Below, piece by piece: positions 34,601 through 43,800 of a stretch of 64,000 nucleotides of DNA (position 1 is the stretch's first letter; each line of letters starts with the position of its first letter). A program made the position numbers and the translations under genes. The DNA lies in NCBI GenBank assembly GCA_021737145.1, contig JAIPEN010000009.1, positions 87,068-151,067 of the forward strand, given 5' to 3'. The notes under the pieces are model-generated. The model worked only from the letters and a program-made list of their open reading frames with translations. It searched no databases and had not been told where the DNA came from. The DNA comes from Desulfarculaceae bacterium. Its GTDB lineage: Bacteria > Desulfobacterota > Desulfarculia > Desulfarculales > Desulfarculaceae.

Positions 34601-36257
34601 GGCCCAGCTTTTGGACCGCCAGCCCCAGTTGGGCCGTTTGCTCATGCTGGCTGTGCTGCTCTATGACGAGCAGTGGCCCCAGGGCACCCTGGCCGCGGCT
34701 TCCTCGCCCCTGCTCAGCTATCTGGAGCTGGGCCCCAACCAGCCCCGGGACCTGGCCTTCCTTTTGGAGAGCCACGATCTGTTCAGGCAGGTGATCTTCG
34801 GCGAGGCCTGCCTGGCCGGCCTCAGGCCCCTGCTGGACTGCCAGGACCCGCCCCTGGTGGAGGCCCTGTTCCTGCTGGCCGTGGTCTGCGGGGCCGCCCG
34901 GCGCGAGGGCCTGATGACCGAGGACCTCCAGGAGCGCTACTTCGCGCGTCTGGATTTGGTGCGCCGCCTCTCGGCTTCGGGGTCCTCGGCCCGCCAGGCC
35001 CAGGAGGAGCTGATCCTGGACAACGCCCGCCGCCGCCTGGCCCTGGAGCGCTATCTGGAGCTGCAAGAGGCCGGGGCCCCGGCGGCCAGCCTGCGCCACA
35101 TGCTGGAGAACACCCGCCTGCCCCAGGGCGGGCGGGAGCCCTGGATGGAGCAGGGCCGGGTGCTGGTGGGCATAAACCGGCTGTTGATGCTCAGGGGCCT
35201 GGTGCGGGTGGACGCCTCGGACCTGTTCATGCTCGACAACGAGGTGCCGGTGAAATACATCTACCGGCTCAAGAACTTGCGCTCGGTGGGCATGCTGCAC
35301 TTCGAGCGCGACCTCTACGAGGGACGCCGGGTGCTGCGGGGCCTGGAGCAGCTGAGCCAGCGGGTGCGCCACTTTCTCCTGCCCGCCCTGGCCCGCGAGG
35401 ACCGTCCCTGCCGCCTGGCCTCCTTTTCCCAGGCGGCCGAGCGCCTTTCCTATCCCAACCAGATCCGCCTGCTGACCCTGGGCCTGGCCGCGGCCAAACT
35501 CATCGCGGCGGCGAACCAGGGCCCGGTGACCGTGAGCTTCGCGCCCCTGGCCCGGGTCATGGGCCGCAAGTTCGAGATGGTCAACGAGCTGGTGGGCGGC
35601 CTGGACTACGAGGCCCTGGTGGACAATCCCCGCCAGGCCGCCTCCCTCAAAGGGGCCAGCGAAGGTCTGTCCCTGAGCCTGGAGCCCTTGCAGCGCATGG
35701 TCAGCCTGTCGGTGGCCGACCCCCTGCGCCTGGACCGCAAGATCGAGGCGGTGCGCCGCGCCTCCAGCCCGGGCAAGCTCAAGCGGCTCTACCACCAGGA
35801 GTTGAAGAAGCTGTCCCTCACCGCCCATGGCAGCCTGGATTATCAGCAGCGTTTGGAAGAGGCCTTCCGGGATAACCTGGACCGCCTGGGCGCCCAGTTC
35901 TTGGACCGCATGCGCCGCCGCATGGCCCTGGAGAGCGACCTGGAGCATCTGGAGGAGATGTTCAAGGCGGCCTGGGACGAGGGCATCGAGCTGCCCCTGA
36001 ACCCGGACCGGCAGGGGGCCCTGCGCGATTTGTTCGAGATGAACGCCGAGCGCCTGCGCATCCAGTGGCTGGACCGCATCAACGCCCGCCTGACCCGGGT
36101 CAAGAGCTTCCCCGAGCTGGAGGAGCTGTGGGAGCGCACCCGCCGCCGCTTCAAGGAGCAGAAGCGCCAGTTGGGCCGCTCCTTCCAACTGGAGGCGGCC
36201 CGGCGCTTTGACCAGAGGGCGCGGGAGTTGCGCGCCAGGGGCCGGGTGGACTTTTAG
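31638..36257 (+). CDS. Giant (1539 aa) protein of unknown function with degenerate GlnD-like region
   Basis: A GTG start with GAGGA five bases upstream. No signal peptide or confident membrane helix; soluble, Leu/Arg/Glu-rich, mostly helical. Residues about 150-260 have a Rossmann-like alternation (RVGLLTGESELLLPEL, LEFVVLNSLEAV, LEAVVLVQ, GEGGELLILADRP) that could be a decayed methyltransferase-like fold. Residues about 985-1110 resemble the HD region of GlnD uridylyltransferase (LLMLAVLLYDEQWPQG, DLAFLLESHDLFRQ, LVEALFLLAVVCGAA), but the first HD His and the last Asp are replaced, so catalysis is unlikely. The C-terminal 200 residues are charged and coiled-coil-like. Both domain suggestions are weak. 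Monocistronic; function unknown. Confidence 0.75.
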   Translation: MPHTGSKAALPPEARRLAGLYRIIDPERFSELGIDPEDVPLGTYPAEDHPPFLPDRMGGNAYGLGLFEHATLPPAEAGLVDKLDLDNVADVSANYRKLNDIFKRLGMLIRYSRQGAPFYLIPRQYLAHFLVEVRARADEIITFLSGLMARRLKETLRVGLLTGESELLLPELSSRMPHLEFVVLNSLEAVSYPPYSLEAVVLVQEPRGLFGDFLHASGAALPRDRRSREDLGYFAASQVHQLLGEGGELLILADRPLAPTHDTMEVQFKSQLDFKRFLMFSHVYRTRRRYQSAGDMAMEVNRFDFYSFLSGLGVYHETVEGLLEGRSLASLEPEEIDRLDHQDLPLPRGSEDRLLAGWSRWFGAFFAPERLTTALPEVQRAEWESRYQIEGAFPATLALFQGARRQPPETAEAVAGRVRRRRVAGCERELLASYKDSFAYVLRVLEILEQVRRGAYTQLPGLELSRLRKPFETSAHQSQLKDVRRLMELAPRLARLEERLNPQNVLGPRTPVLENLEQLSLMGLEPGPLLQLYLMVLGHSTMTRVTFGKLPETSLTPLTDLNNYADMEEALATIRLYRLLSVAEAAAASAAGLSPGQAKEMFELYDKAIRVLTEPDIGWADILDAQISRAGGVQAKATRKMLKMFDLFEYLDDWPRLELAGPRGKEAMADFDPGRLERIGQVIELVQQERRFVEHFYQRDASARPYFFRALLSCELHGTGRLLPRLGTAASFTLLWICVHVSEKHLINFNPLLTGGDLGGLDERLSKLRRALMAFTPPELPPLELVELRKVMAAGKEAYLGDSGLYLGLDPATGALTPQFIDPDQELNRLHSLLEETEAGPLAASPSARLAQMDSCCHELARFFAAQPQPMAQALKAMAETLERLRGRLERYLVEQLFHLPRFAEHLKRLLRHCPHLMARLLPQPADHPMTRRRLAAASKLSALEQRRLEGFQDMQLSHEMARQEFGAAAAGIVGVTPLQFQRLTASLAQLLDRQPQLGRLLMLAVLLYDEQWPQGTLAAASSPLLSYLELGPNQPRDLAFLLESHDLFRQVIFGEACLAGLRPLLDCQDPPLVEALFLLAVVCGAARREGLMTEDLQERYFARLDLVRRLSASGSSARQAQEELILDNARRRLALERYLELQEAGAPAASLRHMLENTRLPQGGREPWMEQGRVLVGINRLLMLRGLVRVDASDLFMLDNEVPVKYIYRLKNLRSVGMLHFERDLYEGRRVLRGLEQLSQRVRHFLLPALAREDRPCRLASFSQAAERLSYPNQIRLLTLGLAAAKLIAAANQGPVTVSFAPLARVMGRKFEMVNELVGGLDYEALVDNPRQAASLKGASEGLSLSLEPLQRMVSLSVADPLRLDRKIEAVRRASSPGKLKRLYHQELKKLSLTAHGSLDYQQRLEEAFRDNLDRLGAQFLDRMRRRMALESDLEHLEEMFKAAWDEGIELPLNPDRQGALRDLFEMNAERLRIQWLDRINARLTRVKSFPELEELWERTRRRFKEQKRQLGRSFQLEAARRFDQRARELRARGRVDF

Positions 36258-36268
36258 GCCCGGCTTGG

Positions 36269-36371
36269 CCAGCCGCCCCCATACTGTGTCGCCCGAAGCG
36301 CCCCAGCCTGGCTGTAGGTTTCACTACAGCTCCGGCTGCCGCGCTCCGGCCGCCTTGTACGCTGGCGGCTG
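36269..36371 (-). repeat. Dispersed inverted-repeat element, copy B (reverse orientation)
   Basis: A 103-base intergenic element with outer arms CAGCCGCC / GGCGGCTG and an apical hairpin GCTGTAG-GTTTCA-CTACAGC. Its reverse complement aligns end to end with the element at 56719-56822: both share CAGCCGCC, ACAAGGCG, the central hairpin, an ACAC-GT-TG block and GGCTGG. It fills most of the gap between the 1539-residue gene and the nitroreductase gene. Confidence 0.75.
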
Positions 36372-36417
36372 ACTGTGCCGGACATCCCGCGGGCGAAGCC
36401 CTTGCCTGGCGGAGAGG

Positions 36418-37020
36418 CTAGCCCCGGTGGCGCTCCCAGTGCAGCACCGTCTCCAGGGAACGCTTGGGCACGAACTGCTGCTCGGCCTCGTCCCGCCAGT
36501 ACTTGATGACTTCCTTGCCCGCCTCTTCGGGCTTCAGGTCCACCTGCACCGGTTCTTCGGCCGGAACTCCCAAGGCCAGGATGGAGTCCAGCTTGAGCCC
36601 CTCGGGCAGGTTCAGCAGCTTGCTCACCTTGGGAGAGTTGATGTTCTTGATCCAGCAGGAGCCCAGGCCCTGGTCCACGGCCAGGATGGTCAGCGAGGCC
36701 GCGGCCGCGCCCAGGTCGTAGTCGGTGCCCACCGGGGAGGCGTACTCCGGGCGCACGCACATGGCCACGTAGGCGGTGGGGCGGTGCCCGGCGTCCGGGG
36801 TGCCCCTGGGAGTGGTGTAGGCGGCCCACTTGAGGCACTCGAAAACCTGTTCGCACAGCTCGGGCTCGGTGACCACCACGAACTCCAAGGGCTGCAGGTT
36901 GGCCGCCGAGGGGGCGATGCGGGCCGCGTTGATCAGGGCCTTCAAGACCTCGGGGTCGATGGGGTCCTGGGCGAAACTGCGCACTGAGCGCCGCTTGAGG
37001 ATGGCTTGCAGGGTGTCCAT
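36418..37020 (-). CDS. Nitroreductase-family FMN oxidoreductase
   Basis: A 200-residue nitroreductase fold. The N-terminal FMN phosphate motif is RRSVRSF (residues 10-16), then PEVLKALINAARIAPSAANLQP and a C-terminal GLGSCWIKNI with a cysteine in the usual position and LALGVPAEEP. It likely uses NAD(P)H and FMN to reduce an unknown substrate. AAGGAG precedes the ATG, and it begins 10 bases after the ispH/ubiA fusion stop, so it is the third gene of that operon. Members in isoprenoid or quinone operons sometimes act on prenylated or quinone intermediates; here that is inference. Confidence 0.9.
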   Translation of the reverse strand: MDTLQAILKRRSVRSFAQDPIDPEVLKALINAARIAPSAANLQPLEFVVVTEPELCEQVFECLKWAAYTTPRGTPDAGHRPTAYVAMCVRPEYASPVGTDYDLGAAAASLTILAVDQGLGSCWIKNINSPKVSKLLNLPEGLKLDSILALGVPAEEPVQVDLKPEEAGKEVIKYWRDEAEQQFVPKRSLETVLHWERHRG

Positions 37021-37030
37021 GCTTTTCTCC

Positions 37031-38773
37031 TTATAGTCTCCACCAGGCCAGAGCCAGGGCCCCGGCCAGCAAAAAGTTCAGATCCACCAGACCTTCGCTG
37101 AGCGCGCCGGGCAGCATGTCGCCCCGGACCAGCACCCGCTGCATCACCGCCATGCCCGCGATGGGGGCCAACAGCGACCAGCTCTCCCCGGCCGGAGCCC
37201 CGGCCAAGGGCGCCAGGAGCATCACCCCGCCCAGCCCGGCCAAAAGCCACCACACCAGGCGCTGGGTCTTGGTCTCGCCCAGCACGATGGGCAGGGTCTC
37301 CTTGCCCACCACCAGGTCGCCCTGCACGTCGAGCACATCGAAGATGGCGCAGCGGCAAAAGACCAGGGTGGCCACATAGACAAAGGCCAGGGCCAGGTAC
37401 ACCGGATGCCAGATATTGAAAGCCATGGCCGGCAAGACCGCGGCCATCACCGCCCAGGCCCCGGCGGCGCTCACCGTCTTGGAGCCCGGGATGTCCTTGA
37501 GGCTGGCGAAATTCAGCCGTTTCCGGAGGGAGGGGGGCACCACCGGCAGCGAATAGGTGATGCCAAGAAGGCTCAGGAGGCTGACCACGATGAAGGGCAA
37601 GACGCCTATCATCAGGCACAGCACCAGGGCGGCGGCGGCGCTGAAGATGCCCGCCCCGATCAGCAAGAAGCGGTGCTTGATCAAAAACTGGGCCCGGTCC
37701 GGGTCGTTGTACTGGCCTGCTTCCTTGTCCAGGAACTGGTTGAGGATGTGCATGGCGTAGATATAGAAGAAGGCCAGTGCCGCCAGGGCCGGGTGAGGCA
37801 CCAGGCCCTGCAAGAGGCAGCTCGCCCCGGTCACGCCCGCCGCGCCCAGGGCCACCAATAGCTGGGAGCGCACGAAGAAGCGGAAGGTGCGGCGAACCGC
37901 GTAAGACAGGCCGCCCTCGCGGGACGAGCGCACCGCAGCCAGCTCCCTGAGCACCCGCTTGATGAGCCAGTTGGGGGTGGAGGCCCCGGCGGTCACCCCC
38001 ACCACGCCCAGGTCGGCCAGGCGCTCCCGGGGCAGCTCTTCCTCGGTCTCCACCAAAAACACCGGGCGGCCCGATTCGCCGGCCACCTCGGCCAGGCGGC
38101 GGGTGTTGCCGCTTTCGCGGCCGCCCACCACCACCATGCCGTCCACCTCCCGGGACAGGGAGCGCACCTCGTCCTGGCGGCGATGGGTGGCCGCGCAGAT
38201 GGTCTCGTGCACCTCCACTTGGCCGAAGCGCTTGTTGAGCTCGCGCACCACGGCCGCGAAATTCTCGCCGGTCTGGGTGGTCTGGGCCACCGCCACCACC
38301 CGCTCCAGGGAGGGCAGGGCGGCCACCTCTTCGGGTTTGGACACCACCCGCCCCCGGCCCTTGGCGTGGCCCAACAGGCCCACCACCTCGGGATGGCTGG
38401 CGTCGCCCACGATGATCACGTCGGCGCCCTTTTTGGCCGCCCGGCCGATGATGGCCTGCACCCGGATCACCCGGGGGCAGGTGCCCTCCACCACCCGGCT
38501 GAAGCCCGCCTCGCTCAGGCGGGCCTTTTCCTCGGGCGGCACCCCGTGGGCCCGGATGATCACGATGCCCCCGTCCACGCTGCCCGGAGGCGGCATCTCC
38601 CGGAGCACCTCGATGCCCTTGCCGGCCAACAGCTCCAGCACCTGGGGATTGTGGATCAGGGGGCCGTAGGTGTAGACCTTGTCCTCGCTCTGGTGGGACT
38701 GGGCCAAGACCAGCTCCATGGCCCGGCGCACCCCCATGCAAAAACCGGCGTGGCGGGCCAGACGCACCCTCAT
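37031..38773 (-). CDS. ispH: IspH - UbiA fusion (HMBPP reductase fused to prenyltransferase)
   Basis: A 580-residue single ORF. Residues 1-285 are IspH, which makes IPP and DMAPP from HMBPP; the three cluster cysteines are C12 (GFCMGV), C99 (GTCPRV) and C193 (ETICAAT), with H41 and H76 in YGPLIHNPQV and IRAHGV. Residues about 295-580 are a UbiA-family membrane prenyltransferase with two Asp-rich motifs (NQFLDKEAGQYNDPDR and DVLDVQGDLVVGKETLP) and seven or more hydrophobic segments. The frame is continuous across the junction (about 37.9 kb). The start overlaps the dus stop (ATGA). The prenyl acceptor is unknown. Known IspH fusions elsewhere are mainly to ribosomal protein S1. Confidence 0.9.
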   Translation of the reverse strand: MRVRLARHAGFCMGVRRAMELVLAQSHQSEDKVYTYGPLIHNPQVLELLAGKGIEVLREMPPPGSVDGGIVIIRAHGVPPEEKARLSEAGFSRVVEGTCPRVIRVQAIIGRAAKKGADVIIVGDASHPEVVGLLGHAKGRGRVVSKPEEVAALPSLERVVAVAQTTQTGENFAAVVRELNKRFGQVEVHETICAATHRRQDEVRSLSREVDGMVVVGGRESGNTRRLAEVAGESGRPVFLVETEEELPRERLADLGVVGVTAGASTPNWLIKRVLRELAAVRSSREGGLSYAVRRTFRFFVRSQLLVALGAAGVTGASCLLQGLVPHPALAALAFFYIYAMHILNQFLDKEAGQYNDPDRAQFLIKHRFLLIGAGIFSAAAALVLCLMIGVLPFIVVSLLSLLGITYSLPVVPPSLRKRLNFASLKDIPGSKTVSAAGAWAVMAAVLPAMAFNIWHPVYLALAFVYVATLVFCRCAIFDVLDVQGDLVVGKETLPIVLGETKTQRLVWWLLAGLGGVMLLAPLAGAPAGESWSLLAPIAGMAVMQRVLVRGDMLPGALSEGLVDLNFLLAGALALAWWRL

Positions 38774-39735
38774 GCCGCCTGCTCCAGGGCCCCGAAGAAG
38801 CTCTCGCACTCGGCCCACAGTTCGTCCAGGCCGGTGCAGGAGCCGGCGGTGCGCCGGAAGGCGGACGCGCCGGGCAGCCCCCGGGAGTACCACATCATGA
38901 ACTGACGCACGAAGTGCACCGCGTGACCCTCCCCGCCCAGGGAGCGGGCCAGCTCCAGGTGCTCCAACAGGGCCTCCTGCTTCATGGCCGGGGTCACCGC
39001 CTGGGGCTCGCGCCCGGCCAGGCGGGCGGCGGCCCGGGAGAATATCCAGGGATCGCCCATGGCCCCCCGTCCGATCATCACCGCCGCGCAGCCGGTTTCG
39101 CTCAGCATGCGCACCGCGTCCCGGCCGGAAAAAACGTCGCCATTGCCGATCAGGGGCACCGGGCACCAGGCGGCCAGGCGCTTGATGGCCTCCCAGTCGG
39201 CCCGCCCCGCGAAAAGCTGCACCGTGGTGCGGGCGTGCAGGGTTATGGCCCGCGCCCCGGCCTTGACCAGCTTGGGCACCAGAGTCCCGGTGATGTCGTT
39301 CCTAGGGCCCAGGCGTATCTTGGCGCTCACCGGCAAACGGGAGCCCTCCACCACCGCGGCCAGCACCTCGGCCGCCCGGTCGGGGTCGGTGAGCAGGGCG
39401 CTGCCCGCCCCCTGGCGGCGCACCTTTTTCACCGGGCAGCCCATGTTCACGTCCAGGGCGTCCACCTCCTCGGCGCTGGCGATCTTGGCCGCCTGGTGCA
39501 TGGCCTCGGGGTCGCCGCCGAAAAGCTGCAATACCAGAGGGCGCTCGCCGGGTATCTGGCGGCACAGGCGCAGGGTCTGGGGCTGGCGGCGCAACAGGCC
39601 GGCCGCGCTGATCATCTCGCTGTAGACCAGGGCCGCGCCGGAGCGGCGGGCCATGAGACGAAAGGCCGGGCTGCTCACCCCTGCCATCGGGGCGGCCAAG
39701 AAGGGGGATTGCAATGTAAGGCCCAGCAGTTGCAT
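38770..39735 (-). CDS. tRNA-dihydrouridine synthase
   Basis: A 321-residue FMN TIM-barrel enzyme reducing uridines in the tRNA D-loop. Motifs: FLAAPMAGVSSPAFR near the N-terminus, LQLFGG, DVNMGCPVKKVRRQGAGSAL with the catalytic cysteine, KIRLG, LHARTTVQLFAGRADW, and IGNGDVFSGRDA. I chose ATG 39735 because the 29 residues upstream in frame are unlike the family. DusB-like features dominate, but the exact Dus class is unsure. It is the first gene of the dus - ispH/ubiA - nitroreductase operon, overlapping the next start by four bases. Confidence 0.92.
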   Translation of the reverse strand: MQLLGLTLQSPFLAAPMAGVSSPAFRLMARRSGAALVYSEMISAAGLLRRQPQTLRLCRQIPGERPLVLQLFGGDPEAMHQAAKIASAEEVDALDVNMGCPVKKVRRQGAGSALLTDPDRAAEVLAAVVEGSRLPVSAKIRLGPRNDITGTLVPKLVKAGARAITLHARTTVQLFAGRADWEAIKRLAAWCPVPLIGNGDVFSGRDAVRMLSETGCAAVMIGRGAMGDPWIFSRAAARLAGREPQAVTPAMKQEALLEHLELARSLGGEGHAVHFVRQFMMWYSRGLPGASAFRRTAGSCTGLDELWAECESFFGALEQAA

Positions 39736-39862
39736 AGGCCCGAGTCTACCCGAGCCCGCCAAGGCTGTAAACTGATTGCCATTACCCAGCGCCTTGACAG
39801 GGGGGGCGCCTTGGAGGGACATTTATGTTGCATCTTTGTTCATTCTTCCCGGAGGTGGCCTT

Positions 39863-40801
39863 GTGACTTATTCCGGCGGCCAACAGGCCGTCTTTGGCCC
39901 GGTGCCCAGCCGGCGGCTGGGCCTCAGCTTGGGGGTGGACCTGGTCTACCCCAAGACCTGTCCCCTGGACTGCATCTACTGCGAGCTGGGGCGCACCACG
40001 GTGCACACCACCCAGCGGGGGGTGTTCCGCGACGTGGACCAGGTGCTGGCCCAGGTGGAGCGCCGCCTGGGCGAGCTGGCCGAGCCCCCGGACTTTCTGA
40101 CCCTGGCCGGCAGCGGCGAGCCCACCCTGCACCTGGAGCTGGGCCGGGCCATCGCCGGGCTCCGCAAGCTGGGGGTGGGCCGGGTGGCGGTGCTCACCAA
40201 CGGGGTGCTTTTGAGCGACCCCCGGGTGCGGGACGACCTGGCCGAGGCCCAGGTGGTCATCCCCAGCCTGGACGCGGCAACCCAGGAAGTTTTCGAGGCC
40301 ATCAACCGCCCCGCTCCTGGGCTTATAATAGACGATGTAATCGAGGGGCTCAGGGCCTTCGCCGCCGGGTTCCAGGGGCGCCTCTGGCTGGAGATACTTC
40401 TGGCCGCGGGGGTGAACGACTCCCCGGAGCATTTGGAGGCCCTGGGCGAGGCGGCCCGCGGCATCGGCCCGGAGCTGGTGCAGCTCAACACGGTCATCCG
40501 GCCCCCGGCCGTGGCCGGGGTCAAGGCCCTGGGCGCCACGCGCCTGGAGGCCATCGCGGCGGGCCTGGGCCTGCCCTGCGAGGTGAGCGCCCCGCCGACC
40601 GCCCGGGCCGGCCTCGACCGGGGCCAGGCCGGGGATCAGGTGGTGGAGATGACCCGCCGCCGGCCCTGCACCCTGAGCGACGTGGCCGCCGCCGTGGGCC
40701 TGGACTCGGAGGGGGCCCAGCGGCTTTTACATGAACTGTCCCGCCAGGGAAAGTTGGAGATCGAAGAGCACAGCGGCGAGACTTATTACCGCGGCGTCTA
40801 A
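39863..40801 (+). CDS. Radical SAM protein (COG0731-like) with C-terminal winged helix
   Basis: 312 residues from GTG 39863 (GGAGG seven bases upstream). The N-terminus FGPVPSRRLGLSLGVDLV and cluster motif CPLDCIYCELG (CX3CX2C) are typical of COG0731-type Fe-S oxidoreductases, relatives of the wybutosine enzyme TYW1. LTLAGSGEPTLH and LTNGVLL follow. The last 60 residues (RRRPCTLSDVAAAVGLDSEGAQRLLHEL onward) look like a winged helix, suggesting RNA or DNA contact. The reaction is unknown. It is followed by the activase gene 24 bases later and may be co-transcribed. Confidence 0.88.
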   Translation: MTYSGGQQAVFGPVPSRRLGLSLGVDLVYPKTCPLDCIYCELGRTTVHTTQRGVFRDVDQVLAQVERRLGELAEPPDFLTLAGSGEPTLHLELGRAIAGLRKLGVGRVAVLTNGVLLSDPRVRDDLAEAQVVIPSLDAATQEVFEAINRPAPGLIIDDVIEGLRAFAAGFQGRLWLEILLAAGVNDSPEHLEALGEAARGIGPELVQLNTVIRPPAVAGVKALGATRLEAIAAGLGLPCEVSAPPTARAGLDRGQAGDQVVEMTRRRPCTLSDVAAAVGLDSEGAQRLLHELSRQGKLEIEEHSGETYYRGV

Positions 40802-40825
40802 GATAACCGCACAGGATAGACAAGC

Positions 40826-43800
40826 ATGAGCACTGCCGCCCCGGAAGACGTGCAAGGACTATTTCTCGGCCTGGACGTGGGTTCGGTGAGCCTGGACAGC
40901 GTGGTCCTGGCCCCGGACGGCCGGATCCTCCTGGCCGACTACACCCGCACCAAGGGGCGGCCCCTGGCCGTGGCCGCCGAGGTGTTGGAGCGCATTTTCC
41001 AGCGCTTTCCCCGCCAGAGTTTCGCCGCCGTGGCGGTGACCGGCTCCGGTGCTCCCACCCTGGCCCCCCTGCTGGGAGGGGAGGTGGTCAACGAGATCAT
41101 CGCCGCCGCCCGGGGGGTGCAATTGGTGGTGCCCACCGCCCGCACCATCATCGACATGGGCGGCGAGGACGCCAAGATGATCCTGGTGAGTCCGGGCGAG
41201 GACGGCACCTCGCGCATCGAGGACTTCGCCATGAACACCATGTGCGCGGCGGGCACCGGGTCCTTCCTGGACCAACAGTCCCACCGCTTGCAGCTGACCA
41301 TCGAGCAGTTCAGCGAAATCGCCCTCCAGAGCGAAAACCCGCCCCGTTTGGCCGGGCGTTGCAGCGTGTTCGCCAAGAGCGACATGATCCACCTGCAGCA
41401 GGAGGCCACCCCGGACTACGACATCGTGGCCGGCCTGTGCTTTGCCATGGCCCGCAATCTCAAGTCCAACATCGCCAAGGGTAAGAAGATGGTGCCGCCG
41501 GTGGCCTTTATCGGCGGGGTGGCGGCCAACCAGGGGGTGCACCGCGCCCTGAGGGAGATCCTGGACCTGGAGCCGGACGAACTGCTCATACCCGACGATT
41601 TCGGCTGCGTGGGGGCCCTGGGCGCGGCCCTGTTCGCCCGCGACCAGGGGCTGGACCTGCCGGTGGCCGGGCTGGACACCCTCAGGCAGCGGGCCGAGGA
41701 GGCGGCCGGCGAGACCAAGCGCCTGCCGGTGCTCAAGTTGGGGCTCCATCACAAAAAGGACCTCAAGGCCATCGAGGTTCCCGAGGGGCCGCTCATCGGC
41801 TATTTGGGCGTGGACGTGGGCTCCATCTCCACCAACGTTGTGGTCATCGACCCCCAGGGCGAGGTGCTGGCCAAGGCCTATCTGCTCACCGCGGGCCGCC
41901 CCCTGGAGGCGGTCAAGGAGGGCCTCAAGCTGGTGGGCGAGGAGATAGGCGGCCGGGTGGAGATCCTGGGCGCGGGCACCACGGGCAGCGGGCGCTACCT
42001 TACCGCCGACTTCATCGGGGCGGACATCGTGCGCAACGAGATCACCGCCCAGGCCACGGCCGCGGCCCACATCGACCCCGAGGTGGACACCATCTTCGAG
42101 ATCGGGGGCCAGGACTCCAAGTACATCTCCTTGGAGAACGGGGCCATCGTGGACTTCATGATGAACAAGGTCTGCGCGGCGGGCACGGGCAGCTTTTTGG
42201 AGGAGCAGGCCGAGAAGCTGGGCATCGCCATCAAGGGCGAGTTCGGGGCCAAGGCCCTGACCGCGCCCCGCCCGGTGCGCATGGGCGAGCGCTGCACCGT
42301 GTTCATGGAGAGCGACCTGGTGTCCCACCAGGCGGCCGGGGCCGAGATCGACGACCTGGTGGCCGGGCTCAGTTACTCCATCGTCTACAACTACCTGAAC
42401 AAGGTGGTGGAGGACCGCAAGGTCGGCAACAAGATTTTCTACCAGGGGGCCACCGCGGCCAACCATGGCATCGTGGCCGCCTTCGAGGCGGTGACCGGCA
42501 AGCCCATCCACGTGCCGCCCCACCACGACGTGACCGGGGCCATCGGCGCGGCCCTGTTGGCCATGCGGGAGCGCACCTGGGAGCGTAGCTCCTTCAAGGG
42601 CTTCGAGGTCAGCCAGACCGGGTACGAGATTTCCTCCTTCGAGTGCAAGGGCTGCCCCAACGCCTGCTCCATCCGCAAGGTCAAGGTGGAGGGCCTCGAG
42701 CGCCCCCTGTTCTACGGCTCGCGCTGCGACAAGTACGACCTGGAGCGCGAGACCAAGGTGCGCGCCGACATCCCGGACCTGTTCGCCGAGCGCGAGGAGC
42801 TGATGCTCTCCTACTCCCGGCCGGTGGACGACAAGCGCTTTCGCGGCACGGTGGGCATACCCCGCACCATGTTCTTCCGGGAGTGGATGCCCTTTTTCAC
42901 CGCCCTGTTGAACCATATGGGCTACGAGGTGCTCTACTCGGGGCCCAGCACCAAAAAGCTGATCCACAAGGGAGTGGAGGTGGTGGTCAACGAGCCCTGC
43001 TTCCCGGTGAAGGTGGCCCACGGCCACCTGGCCGAGCTCATCGACCGGGGGGCGGAGACCATCCTGCTGCCCTCGCTGGTCAACGTGCCGGTGCCGGCCA
43101 ACGAGCTGGGCTACGGCCAGGTCTGCCCCTATGCCCAGACCCTGTGCTACACCGCCCCGGCCGCCCTGGATTTCGGGGACAGCCGCCTGGTGGACACCCC
43201 CCTGCGCTTCGGCTACGACCCCAAGACCATGCGCTCGGACCTCAAAGCCATGATCGCGGCCCTGGGCGGCTCCTCGCGGGGCCTGGACGCGGCCATTGCC
43301 GCGGGTTGGGCGGCCCAGAACGACTTCAACGCCAAGCTCAAGGCGCGGGGCAAGGAGGTGCTGGCCTCCATGGGCCCCGACGACCGGGCCATGGTGGTGG
43401 TGAGCCGTCCCTACAACGGGGCCGACCCGGGCCTGAACCTGGGCCTGCCCCAGAAGATGCGCCAACTCGGCGTGTTCTCCATTCCCATGGACTTTCTGGA
43501 GCTGGACGAGCAAATGGGCCATCCCGAGCTGTCGGAGATGTACTGGCGCTATGGCCAGAAGATCCTGGCCGCCGCGCTCATCGCCCGCGAGGACCCACGG
43601 CTGCACGCCATCTACATCACCAACTTCGGCTGCGGCCCGGACAGCTTCATCGGCCACTTCTTCCGGCGCATCATGCAGGGCAAGCCCTTCCTAGAGATCG
43701 AGATCGACGAGCACTCGGCCGACGTGGGGGCCATCACCCGGCTGGAGGCCTTCCTGGACTCCATCGGCAACGTGACCACCGAGCCTCCCGCGGCCAAGAC

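Noticed and set aside
40859..43657. 932-codon minus-strand ORF opposite the activase gene
   Set aside because: It is antisense to a gene with two clear activase domains and its translation is His/Gly/Leu-rich without motifs, as expected for the complement of GC-rich codons.
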